The translations under genes were made by a program, and so were the position numbers. Shown in pieces: positions 20,030-32,247 of a stretch of DNA of 36,835 nucleotides. The stretch is taken from positions 476,963 through 513,797 of the forward strand of contig GG745334.1 in the NCBI GenBank assembly GCA_000151295.1, read 5' to 3'. The DNA comes from Allomyces macrogynus ATCC 38327 (taxonomy: Eukaryota; Blastocladiomycota; Blastocladiomycetes; Blastocladiales; Blastocladiaceae). Position 1 is the stretch's first letter, and the number at the start of each line of letters is the position of its first letter. The notes under the pieces were generated by a model. That model was not told the DNA's origin and did not search any database. It saw only the letters and a list, made by a program, of their open reading frames with translations.

Positions 20030-22854
20030 GCTCGCTTGTCGCTGTTCGATTGTCTCAAGCCCAAAGCCCAGCGCAGTCCGTCGACGCCGACGACGCCTGC
20101 GATCCGCCGGCTCATGTGGGACTGGAAAGAGCTTCAAGCCGACCCGATCGAGCTTGTCGTTGCGGCCCCACTCGAGGGCAACCTGCACGAGTGGCACGTG
20201 TACCTCATCGGGCCCGCGGATCTCGCGGGCGTCTGTCCCGCCATGGCCGGATGTTTTAGCAGAATTTTTGGCATTCAAGATGGAAGGAAATTGACGGAGA
20301 CCGCGTTGTTCCGTGACACAGGCACTCTCCAGGCAACGGCGACGCACCAATACACCGGATGGAGCTCGGCGTACACGGTCCGGTCCATCCTGATGCAGCT
20401 GCAGGCGCTACTGTGGCACCCGGACATGTAAACGAGCGCCAACCACGCGACCGAACTCGCGGCCGCCGTGCAAAAAGGGCACCAGTTCCAGTGCACGATG
20501 TGTGGCCATTCCGTGACGACCCTGTTCCCGACACTAGCCCGACCCGCATCCTCGGCGCGCTAAACGAGCGGCGGCGATACAGCGGCATCGACGCGCGTCA
20601 TGCTCGAGATACCGCAGCACGTCATTGACCAGCTCGGCCACCTGCGCAGGATACTGCGCGAAAAGGACGCGCCGCTGCGCTCAGCGCCAACGGGCAAGGC
20701 GGGGGACTCGTGGACGGCGGTCACGAAGCAACAGAAATTGGCGGCGCCAGTGCCGCACCAACTCGTCGCGCAGCCCAAGAAGCTCGTGGCGCAGGCCAAG
20801 AAGCAGGTCGCCACCAACGGCACCGACGACGATGAGCGCCAGTTCGCAAGGACTGCACAGATCGCGATAGAACATGGCAACGCTGGTTTCCTCGGCACAC
20901 CCCCGACCGAGCTGCCTTTGCAAGTTCTTGGCGACCCGGCCTTGCGTATGCGCGACGTGTTCTGGCTCTCAAGCACGTGCCAGTACCTGCACTGGGCGTG
21001 TGCCGCGGCCGACGTGTGAAGCCGGTTTGCGAGCACGCTGTCCGGCCTCGCCGGACTCGCGCACGACTGACGGTACCTGTACATGGCCGAGCACAACCAA
21101 ACGATGCGCGACCTGCGGTGCTGGTATACGCGAGTGTCATTCACCGAGGACGTTTTGGGCCTGCCAGTGGAAATCACCGTCAACCCGCGCACCAAGAAAG
21201 TCGACTACGCGATGCCGACCATAGCGTTCCTGTCGCGCACGGCGTTCCGTGATTTGAAGGTGCTCGTGACCCCCCGGCGACAAGCGCGCGTTCACGCACT
21301 GGATGCCGCTGTACCTGTCCGAGGTCCATTTGGACCGCGGGCTCGGTGACCTGAAGGCGTTTATTGCCGCGCTGGCCGACCCGGCGGTCGTGAACCCGAC
21401 CTTTTCAGCGGGCATGACTAACGACGTGTTCCCGAAACTACTCAACACGTGCGCAGTGCTCCTGGCCGACCGCGGGATGCACGCGTCGGACGCGGCGATC
21501 GAGCTCTATATGCCGCTGCACCGCGTGTGGGTCGCGTGCCTGTCCCGGTTCCCGAAAAAGCAAACCAATGTCGAGCAGCGGCTCGCGCGGTTCATGAGCA
21601 GCGAAGAGCACCGCACCAAGTCCGGGGCCCCGGCGCTCGGCGAACTTGTCGCGCTGCTCGCCGTGAGCAAAGAGCACGCGCGTGGGCGCAACTGGCCGGA
21701 CGCGTGCTCAAGGAGACGATGCACCGCAACGTGCTGTGGATCGGCAAAGCCAACCCGGCGCTGATCAAGGGACTGCACAAGCAGCAGTACGTCGCGCAAG
21801 CGCCCAACGACGACCAGCTCAAGACGGCCGACACGGCCACGACTGTGTCGCGGCGGCTGCTCGCGTTTCACGTGCTGTTCTTGAAAGAGCACCGCGGCCA
21901 GCTGACGGTCAACAGCCGCGGTGCGCCCGCGGCGCGTTCGGTCGCGGAAATGGCGCTCACAGCCGACGTGCTCTCCGGTAAGTTGCCGACGCGCGTGATG
22001 GCGCTGGTTCAGACGGGAATTCGCGCGAACCTCGACGAGATGCAGCACTGGGGCGCGTGGTACCAGCGCATGCACATGACGGTCCTGTCGCGGCTGGCGA
22101 CGACGCGGTGGATTCACGGCGCCGTACCGGCATCGTTGCGCAAGGGGTATCATTCGCGCCATACAGACTTTGGCAAGATCCAGGTGCGCGGCGTGTCCAA
22201 GATTTTGCTGCGCGGCGAGACGTATTCGGTGGCGCCGACCGCGCGGCAAATCGCGGTCAAGGAAACGTGGAGCCGCACGCACGGCAGTCTCTGCCTGGAC
22301 TCGTCGGTGATGGAGGTCGATGCCGACGGCACGGCGCGCGACCACGTCACCTCCAGCCACCGCACGTCGCGCAACGGCGCGATCACGCACTCGGGCGACA
22401 TGTTTGAGCACGCGCGCAACGAGGGATTGCACCGGATGACGATTGATCTCGACAAGTTGCCGGCCGACGTGCAGCACTTGGCATTTATCATGTCGGCATG
22501 GTCGTCGGTCGCTCGCTCAAAGATATCAAGGCGCCGTATATTCGGCTCATGGACGGCGCGCAGGAACTGTGCACAAATACCTTTGCCGAGACGGCCGTCG
22601 GCGCGCACAAGTCGGCGATGATGGCAGTGCTGTCGTGGCAAAAGTAGGTCGGTGGCGCGCCCGACAAGTGGGCAATGCGCGCGACGGGCGTGTTTGGGCA
22701 TGGCGACGTGTCGAATGACGCGCCGATGCGTGCGACGGCGCGGCAGTATCTTGTCGAGGGGGCGGGCCAGCAAATGAGCATGAGGTCAACAATAATATCG
22801 AAATTAAACACCGGGAAGGTGCGCGCGCGATGCGCGCGGCGCGGCGGCGATTGA
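20030..22854 (+). pseudogene. Decayed E2-like / unassigned / TerD composite gene
   Basis: One continuous homology path with many breaks. The 5' part reads like a UBC (E2) domain: RRLMWDWKELQADPIELVV, NLHEWHVYLIGPADLAG, then GWSSAYTVRSILMQLQALL. The middle of the fold, where the catalytic Cys belongs, is not recognisable. A C-x2-C pair follows (HQFQCTMCGH). About 500 residues of unassigned sequence come next, with THWMPLYLSEVHLDRGLGDL, MHASDAAIELYMPLHRVWVA and HRNVLWIGKANPALIKGL. The C-terminus is a TerD domain: SRNGAITHSGD, MTIDLDKLPADVQHLAFIMS, IKAPYIRLMDGAQELC and WAMRATGVFGHGD. In-frame stops lie at 20429, 20561, 21017, 21068 and 22645, with frame breaks near 21270, 21680 and 22510. No ATG precedes the first block in frame. 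TerD domains belong to the bacterial Ter stress-response family; the present state suggests a pseudogene. Confidence 0.7.
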
Positions 22855-23004
22855 TGGCCAACTGATTTGGGGACGCGATTGCCTCACGGCTCTCTGGACC
22901 TTGGTTGAAAATGCGCAAATCGGGCGATAAACAACAAATCAGGCTGGCCACCGGCGTTTGCATCGCCGTGCAACGCCAGGCGAACGCGCAAAACGGCCCA
23001 AACC

Positions 23005-23026
23005 GTTTCGGCAATCTTGCCGAAAC
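23005..23026. repeat. 22-bp palindrome flanked by 8-bp direct repeats
   Basis: Arms GTTTCGGCAA and TTGCCGAAAC (10 bp, perfect) surround a TC centre. GGCCCAAA occurs on both sides, at 22995-23002 and 23030-23037. It could be a dimeric protein-binding site, or a very short terminal-inverted-repeat footprint with an 8-bp target duplication. Confidence 0.7.
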
Positions 23027-23178
23027 TGTGGCCCAAAAGCAGGGTGATGCGATGGCTCTTCGTGCTGCACGTGATCTGAATCAGTCGCGCGTTGGATGTT
23101 TGCTGCGTTCTTGGGCCGCTTTTCTGAGGCGCGCCGGGCAACGCCGGCAGCCTGCCTGCCTGCCTGCAGCGGCCCGGC

Positions 23179-23188
23179 ACTTGGCTCC
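23179..23188 (+). promoter_or_regulatory. ACTTGGCTCC motif upstream of the bHLH gene
   Basis: An exact 10-mer about 300 nt before the bHLH ATG and in the same orientation. It is the fourth copy. Confidence 0.4.
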
Positions 23189-23487
23189 TCCACCCACCTC
23201 CACCTCTGCACTGCACACGCACGCACCCACCACCCCCGCGCCCGCGACCCCCGGCGACCACTTGACGCTTGACGCGCCAGCGTCCCGCCCGCACAAGTTC
23301 GCGGCCTGCGCTCCGCACCGTCTCCACCTGTCCAGCTCGCGTGCAATCAGCTCTCGCTACCCGGCTGCGCGGAACCCGTGCCAAGGACCCAGATTCGCTG
23401 GCCCCGTCGGCCACTTGTTCGGCCCAACTCGCACTCAAGCCCTCACCTGCATAGCTCGCGCCGTCCGCGTCGTCCTTGCCATTCGCC

Positions 23488-25248
<1,761 letters not shown>

Positions 25249-25811
25249 CCTTCGCGCGTCGGTCATTGTCCCGTGTCTGTTTGGCGTGCTCTTTCCCTCC
25301 CCACCCCCTCTGTCGCTTGTCGCGCGGACTCTGTCATTTAACAATACCTTCCCCTTTCGTTTGTTTTTTTTTTTTTGGAGGGCCGGCTGTCGTGCCGGTG
25401 ACATGTCGCCGTCGTCGTTTGGTTAGTTGCGCGCGTTGTGCCGTGCTTGTTGCTCGGCCAATATGCTTCAAGCTCTTAGTCGCGTTCCGATTTTTGTCGA
25501 GCGGTTGTTGAGATGTGTCTTCGGATTCATTTATTTTTTGCGTCTGACTCCTGCGTCGCCCTCGAGCAAGAGCTGAGCATGCCGACGGCGTGAAGGAAAC
25601 ATAAAGTACTGGACCCAAGGCGACTTCCTCTTTTCAAATCAAGCTTGGTGCAACACGGTGGAGAGGTCGGAGCCCATGCAAACGGACGCGTCCGATTGGG
25701 GATCACTTGCCAGTCTTTTGACCAGCACCAGCTTGTTTTCGTCCACCTTTTGACCAGTAGGAGCCGTACTGTCACCAAATCTCGAATAACACGACGCAAA
25801 TCAAGACGGCC
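25249..25811. other. Intergenic, bHLH 3' end and GPCR upstream region
   Basis: About 560 nt. The first part has a T-run (ttttttttttttgg, near 25362-25378) and looks like the bHLH 3' UTR. No motif-bearing open frame was found. The true GPCR start may lie in the downstream part. Confidence 0.45.
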
Positions 25812-28800
25812 ATGTCGTGCAATATGACGCCGCCAATCTTCAACGACGACTTGGCCCATCGCTCAACCTCAAGTTCAACTCCAACGTCAATACGATGCGC
25901 CACCAGGAACCGACCAGCACCATCCATGGCGGACCCGACAGCCAACTTTGCGGCAACCAACTCAAGGTCAAAATTGATTCGCGTCTCGGCCGCTGTCCAA
26001 TCGAGGGACCGAGGTGGATGCGCCAGCCGAACACGACGTCGAACTTCGAATCCGACCAGCACCGTCGGACCCGTCCTTAACCTTGACCTTGACCGCCGAG
26101 GCCACGCGTCTTTTTTGTGCGGCCCAAGCAGCGTACCGATACGGATACGACGTCAAGTTTCTGGCGGTCTTGGTCGCGCGTTGGCCGTTTTCTCGACATT
26201 GATTGTGGTGCTCGTCCTGGCGGTGTTCCTGCCGGCCGCGACGGCCGAGAATTTCCCACTCGGCGTGCTCTTGCCGCTGTCCGGGCCGAGTATGCATTCT
26301 CATTCAGGGTGGAGAAGCTGCGCGCGGGCAAGGGAGAAATGTTTTCGAGTCTCGACCGTTGGACTGACGAGCCAATTTGTTGCGGCGCAGCTGCAGGTTC
26401 ACGCATGATCGGCCAGCGAATCCTGTCAGTTCTCAACTTTTCGATTCCGCGGCTGAACCAGATCCTGGCCAACCCGCTCGGTGCGTTGGGATCTGCAATG
26501 AACAAGATGTCGTCCTCGCGATTGCTGACGGACATCTGCAGGCCATAATTTCTCGCTTCTCGTGGGCGACACGCAGCTCAACCCACGTATCGCAACCGAC
26601 CAGGCCTTGGCGCTCCAAGAACAGGGCGTCGTCGGGCTGATTGGCGAAGTCAACTCGGCCAATTCAATCCCGATTGCGTACTCGAGTACGTCTGTCTCTC
26701 ACTTTTACGATGCCCGACTCTTCCTCGGTTGAGCGCCTTCTTACGTGGTCATTTTGCACTGCCCTTTGCCCGATAGCCGCGACCACCCAACTGTTCCAGT
26801 GCTCGGGCGGATCCACGGCCAATGCGCTGTCGGATAAGACGAGGTTTCCGAACTTCTTTCGACTGATTGGGTCGGACTCGTACGTCCGTCCTGGTCAATC
26901 TTCTGCGTTGGATAATGCCTCACTGTCGTGCTTGGCTCGTCTGTAGCTACGGCGGCGCCGTGGCCGCCGCGACCATCAAGTATTTTGGCTGGGAAAATGT
27001 CAATGTGGTCGCCTCGGACGACGCGTACGGTTTGCCATGTCCGTGTGTCTCTTTCTCCCCCGACCACGATGGAGCTCTGCTGGATTCCCGGAACACTGTC
27101 CACCTGACATTCTTGCTCTGCTCTGCTTCACACCGTAGTGGCCCAAAAATTCCAGGCCGAGATCGAGCCGCTCGGGATCCAGCTCGCCTCGTACTCGCTG
27201 ATCGGCACCTCGCAAACCGCCGCCAACATCGCGACCATTCTCAAGACGCTTGCGTCGTCCCCGTCACGCATCAACGTGCTCTTTGCGCAGCCGTCGCACG
27301 CCTACCACCTGATCACCGCCGCGATATCCGCGGGCCTCTATAGTCCCGGATGGGTTTGGACCGGGTCGGAAACGCTCAAGACCATGTCGGCCCTGTTTGG
27401 CACGCCGCCCATGGCGGGGATGCCCGCCGTCGATACGGCCCTGTTCGACGGGTTGCTGGTCGCGGCGCCGCGCGAGGCCGAGCCGGGGTTCACCGTCTAC
27501 GACCAGTTTATCGCGCAATGGAACACGGCGTTCCCGGGGGCCGCGTCGGATCCGAGCACGTGGGCATACACGCTCTTCACGCAGTCGTGTCTCGAAGCGC
27601 AGATGCGCGGGGTCTTGAAAATGGTGCAGATGTTTGGTTCGGCGGCAGTTAGGGCGAGGAATTATTCAGCGACGCTCGCCGAGTTCTTGGTCCCGTTTGA
27701 TAGCGTCACGGGGCCTGTCACGTATTCAAGGATGGGCGACCGGTTTGGGTACGAAATGAGCGTTGCTATTGTTCGTCACGTCGTGCTCTGGGCCCGGTAC
27801 TGACTGTCGGACACGTGCCTGTAGCAACTTTGTCATGCTCAACTGGCGCAACGGGTCCTTCCGGTCGGTCGTGAAAATCACCGACGCGCTCGACTTCATT
27901 CCACAAGCGCCGATACAGTGGCCGGGCGGCGTCCTTAACGGCACCGTCCCGCAGTGGGCTGCCGTGTACCCTGGTGTGATTGTTCTATGGTCGAGCCCGT
28001 GGACCATCGCAGCGGCGGCGGTCATGGGCGTGAGCGCGATCGTTGTGGCGGGTACTTGGGCCGTGCTCTTCTCGGCACGCAACTCGTACCGCATGCAGGA
28101 GCTCGGGATGCGGTGGCTTCGCTGATTTTGCTGGGCTCGTTTGTGTCGCTCGCGTCACCGCTTCTCTGGATCGGGATCCCGACGGCGGCCACGTGTAATG
28201 CGCGCGTCTGGCTGTTGGTGTCGGCGATAACGATCATGGTCGGGCCGATTACGGCGCGGCAGTACGCGATTTGGAAGTGGCACGAGAAGTACGTTTGGAC
28301 CTCAGTGGTGGCGTTCGTACGGCGATGTGCTGTTCTGACAGTTCCATCTCTAGCCCGATTCTGGCCAAGGGGATCACGACGCTGCAGGCGCGAACGACGG
28401 CGGTCGCGCTGTCCTACAGCCTGCTGTGCGGGATTCCGATGTTTATCGCCGTCTTTGCGTTCCCGCTCGCGGTCAAGACGACGATTGTCAACTCTGCCAC
28501 CGAGTACTCGTGCTCAGGCTCGCCCAAGACCCTCGCTCACGGGATTTGCCTGATCGCGGCGCTTTCGCTCCACAGGTGAGGAACTCCCCCATCATCTCCA
28601 ACCCCGTCATCGTTCTGGTCGCTCTGGGTGTTTACTGACGCAGTCTCGGCGTCCATAGCTTCACTTGCGGCCTTGCCGTCTATTTTGCGCGACAACTGCG
28701 CCGCTCCCGCCGCCGCAACATGCAAACGACCTCGCTCTACTACGCGATCCGGCACCTTATCGTCTCCATCCTTCTGGGCGGCGCCAGCGCCTACTTTGTG

Positions 28801-29944
28801 CTCGGGTCGGTCGCGTACCTGTTCCTGGTCATGTCGGTCGCGTGCGTCTATATGGTGATTGGCGTCGTTGTCGCACTGTTTGGGTCGCACATCAAGCAGA
28901 TCTTGTTCCCGAATGCGCGCAACCAGTCGGCGTCGTCGTTGGCCACACGCACGGGACGCACGGATAGCCAGAAACCCGGGTCGGTGAGCAGTGCGCGGCG
29001 GTCGGGCCGGTATAAGGGGCGCAACGACGATTCGGTACGGTATTGGTTTAATGTATCAACACGTGGCCCAGGGCACTGATGCTTATGTCTGTGTTATGCA
29101 TAGAAATTCACCGGATCGTATCCAGTCAAAATGGGCACGGGCCCGTTCAGTCGGTGGAAACGCATGGAGATCAGCTATTTTGCTCAGCAAGGTACGCGCA
29201 GCCGTCCCTCTCTCGCCCTCCGCTCTTCGCGACTTTCTTAGCGCTGACGCGCCGTCTTCCACCCGCGCAGAACTCATGATTTTCGCGACCGAGGCGCGAC
29301 ACCCGGCACTCGTCCTCTTCCCGCGGCACACGCACGTGCACGCGCTGGCCAAGTCACTTGTCATCCAGCTCACGCCGATGCCGCCCGCAGAACAAGCACC
29401 AGCCGCTGCTGGTACCACCCCCGCGCCCAAGCCGGCGCCCCCGCTCGTCCCCGTCCCGTCACGCGTGCAGATTCAAATGTTCCACGCCGACGACTTGGCC
29501 GCGTGGCGCAGCAAGCTGCCAGGCGTGCAGTTGGCACGCACGGCGCGCACCACCTCCGCGGCGGGCGTGTGGGGTTCGCTGCGCGCGGCACTGCGGCCCA
29601 GACCGACCGTGCCCGAGTCCGAGGTCGAGATTTTGGGGCACAGCAGTACGAGCTCAACGCGATCGAGTGCCGTCGGTGGCGCGGGGGGGTGCGGCGGGGT
29701 GTCGGCACTCGTCGCGTCGTCGGCGATGCACGCGCCAGAGACGACGCTCGGGAGGATTTCGATCGTGGCATCGGTCGTGACAGGGCCGCGCTCGGCTGGG
29801 AGCGGGACGCAGGCGAGGTTGGCAGCACCGCTCGAGGAAGCAGCGGAGGCTGAGCTGGAGGAAGAAGTGGATGGTGTTCCATCGGCGCTGCGGAGCGGCA
29901 CGAGGACGCCTACTGGCGATAGTCCAAGCGGTGGAGAGACTTGA
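25812..29944 (+). CDS. Class C GPCR, GABA-B-like (LIVBP domain + 7TM)
   Basis: A predicted plasma-membrane receptor with an extracellular periplasmic-binding-like domain and seven helices. A hydrophobic signal (VFSTLIVVLVLAVFL) precedes NFPLGVLLPLSG. Exons then join through introns at 26481-26541, 26686-26776, 26880-26946, 27030-27138, 27749-27823, 28290-28353, 28576-28643, 29035-29103 and 29192-29270, mostly GTACGN donors. Ligand-domain blocks: LLVGDTQLNPRIATDQAL, VVGLIGEVNSANSIPIAYS, YFGWENVNVVASDDAY and GDRFGNFVMLNWRNGSF. Helices include WTIAAAAVMGVSAIVVAGTW, LILLGSFVSLASPLLWIGIP, VWLLVSAITIMVGPITARQY and YFVLGSVAYLFLVMSVACVY. The cytosolic tail has SYPVKMGTGPFSRWKRMEIS and a long low-complexity end. 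There is no Cys-rich linker, so it is GABA-B-like rather than mGluR-like. One G is missing near 28108 (MRVASLILL restored by one base). Exons between 26290 and 26440, and the start codon, are uncertain; the ATG at 25812 leaves about 125 residues before the signal. Confidence 0.85.
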
Positions 29945-30350
29945 GTGCCGCAGACTGGACCTGGATAGTGCACTTGCGATGGTTATTTTCGCATCAATTT
30001 GATATGTTGTTGATCGGCCGTTGACGGTTGGTGTTTTTGGGCTGGGGCGAAAGAAACGCGTTGGGAAGCAGACCACGTCGAAAACGCGTGGTTTGAGAAG
30101 AGCACACCCGGCCACAAGTTAGCACATCTCGCTCCCACGCTCCCCACCTTTTTGGCGGGCCAGCAAAGCACCCAACTTGGCGCCCTCGGTCGCAACTAGA
30201 GCGGCCGACGCTCCGCCCGACGCTCGCTCTTCGACAACTTCGTCTGGACCGACCACGCCCCGATCACGGATCGCCACCTTGCAGCGAGAGCAGCAACTCG
30301 ATCGACGACGACGACACTCAGCAGTGCGGCAAGTACCGTCAAGACGCACC
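29945..30350. other. Intergenic, GPCR 3' end and MO25 leader
   Basis: About 400 nt between two genes on the same strand, starting A/T-richer (3' UTR-like) and ending in a C/A-rich leader before the MO25 ATG. CAACTTGGCGCCC near 30173 resembles the ACTTGGCTCC motif imperfectly. No gene seen. Confidence 0.45.
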
Positions 30351-31876
30351 ATGAGCTTTCTCTTTAACAAGTACTCGCGCCCAAAAACGCCCGGCGACCT
30401 GGTGCGCGCGGTGCGCGAGTTTGTGCTGCGAATGGACACGCTCGGGCCCAAGGTAAGTTGCAGCGCTCGACCAAATGGGCAGTGAACGAGGACGAATGGC
30501 TGATCGAGCACGATTTCGGTGCTATCGGTGATTGCCAGGGCGTCGAAGAAGCAAGCCGCGAGCTGGCGCGGTATCTCGCGCAAATTAAGTACATGGTGGT
30601 CGGCACGAATGGTATGGTTTCGACCAAAGATCGCGGTGCACAATGCAGTTGCGCTGACGCTATTCCCGTGCTATGCTCGATTGTAGACGCACCGCCGTCG
30701 CCCGAGGTCGTCGTCGCCGTCGCGCAGGAGATTTACCAGCAGGACCTGTTGACGCTGCTCATCACGCACCTCATCCATTTGGACTTCGAGGTATGCAATG
30801 GTTGAGGCCAATGTGAGCCAATTCGGAATGTTTTTGATGCTGATCGCGTATTTTCTCGATTTCTAGACGAAGAAGACGGTCGCAGCCCTCGTCACTCACT
30901 TGATGCGGCTCCAAATGGGCCACCGATACCCGACCGTCGAGTACTTTGCCGCGCGACCCGACCTCCTCGCATTCTTGATCCAAGGGTTTGTTTCGAACTG
31001 TCTCGCGTTTTCCTCGTTTCTGAGCGAATGGCGCTGACGGTGATCCTTGCAGTTACGAGAACCCCGAGGTCGCGCTAAACTGCGGTGTCATGGTCCGCGA
31101 GTGCGCACGGTCCAAGCCGCTGGCCAAAACCATGCTCGCGCATCCCATCTTTTGGAGCTTTTTCAGCTACGTGCAGTCGACGACGTTCGACACGGCCAGC
31201 GACGCATTCGTGACGTTCCGAGTACGTTCTGGTCATGACCTCCCCTTGTCCTGTAGGCACGCTCATCTTACTTGATCGTTTGCCTTGGCTAGGACCTCCT
31301 GACGCGGCACACGGATCTGGCCACGGCCTTTCTCGACGCCAACTACGACGCCTTTTTCGAGCGGCACACGCAGCTCATGCACTCGACCAACTACGTGACC
31401 AAGCGGCAGTCGATCCGGCTGCTCGGCGAGCTGCTCACGGAGCGGTCGAACCACCAAATCATGATGCGGTACCTGGCGTCGACCGAGAATCTTAAGGTGA
31501 TCATGAATCTGTTCCGCGACCAGTCGCGCAATATTCAGTTTGAGGCCTTCCACCCGTTCAAGCTGTTTGTCGCCAACCCGCGCAAGACGCGCGCCGTCGC
31601 CGACATTTTGATTCGCAACCGCGACAAGCTCATGACCTACATATCGAACTGTGTGCCGGACATGATTGGTACGCTGAACCCGGTATCTCCCGTCTGGTGG
31701 ATGGCATTGATCTCATTTTCTCCCTGCTGCCTTGTGCAGGCAACCAACCAAACGAGGACAAGATGCTGGTTCTGGAAAAGCTGGCCGAGCTCAGCTGCGC
31801 GTCGTCGGAGCCGCCGTCCTTGTCGGCCGCGTCGCACTTGGACCGGTCGACCGTCTCGTCTAACCCGGCGGCATGA
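30351..31876 (+). CDS. MO25: MO25 / Cab39 / Hym1 scaffold protein
   Basis: MO25 is an armadillo-like scaffold that activates STE20-family kinases (with STRAD/LKB1 in animals, in the RAM network in fungi). Seven exons: 30351-30452, 30539-30611, 30687-30790, 30867-30985, 31053-31221, 31293-31668 and 31740-31876. They total 1,080 nt, giving 359 residues, close to the usual 340. Landmarks: [111 protein letters not shown] and [19 protein letters not shown]. The last exon has [17 protein letters not shown] and then a non-conserved Ser-rich tail of about 25 residues. The donors are more canonical (GTAAGT, GTATGC) than elsewhere. A kinase fragment follows directly downstream. Confidence 0.95.
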
Positions 31877-32247
31877 CTTTGCTGAACTGGAGTTTGGGTA
31901 CGTGGCCAATCGCTTCATCTCAGCCACCACCATCTTCTCCACCCTGACCCTTCCCTGCTCCCTTTCCCAACTTGATAGGCATCATGGCCATCGAAATGGT
32001 CGAGGGCGAGCCGCCATACCTCGACGAGGAGCCGCTGCGCGCGCTCTACTTGATTGCGACCAACGGCACGCCCAAGCTCAAGCACCCGGAGCAGTTGTCA
32101 GCGCTGTTCAAGGACTTCCTCGCACAGGCGCTGACCGTCGAAGTTGAGCTGCGCGCATCGGCTGCGGAACTGCTCGAACACCCGTTCATGGACCGCGCGT
32201 GCCCGCTCGAGGACCTGGCGCCGCTCGTGCAGGCCACCCGCCGGTAA
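31877..32247 (+). pseudogene. PAK/STE20 kinase C-lobe fragment
   Basis: The sequence matches only the end of a PAK-type kinase domain, subdomains IX to XI. It reads WSLG, then across an intron (31898-31978, GTACGT...GATAG) [60 protein letters not shown] and [20 protein letters not shown], ending at a stop at 32247. The ATP-binding lobe, HRD, DFG and the activation segment are all absent: upstream sequence is MO25. Homology begins sharply at WSLG, about 10 nt after the MO25 stop. The retained intron argues against a retrocopy. It could be a truncated duplication, a misassembly, or an alternative last exon of MO25, because the MO25 exon-6 donor (31669) and this acceptor share phase. Confidence 0.8.

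Larger units (their letters stand above)
22855..23487. promoter_or_regulatory. Upstream region of the bHLH gene
   Basis: About 630 nt before the bHLH ATG. It holds a 22-bp palindrome (23005-23026) between 8-bp direct repeats, a CACGTG E-box at 23068-23073, and the 10-mer ACTTGGCTCC at 23179-23188, followed by a C-rich tract typical of a fungal leader. A class B bHLH protein would be expected to bind CACGTG, so autoregulation is possible (inference). Confidence 0.45.

Noticed and set aside
31877..32247. Complete second kinase gene after MO25
   Set aside because: No P-loop, HRD or DFG motif precedes it; homology starts at WSLG in subdomain IX.
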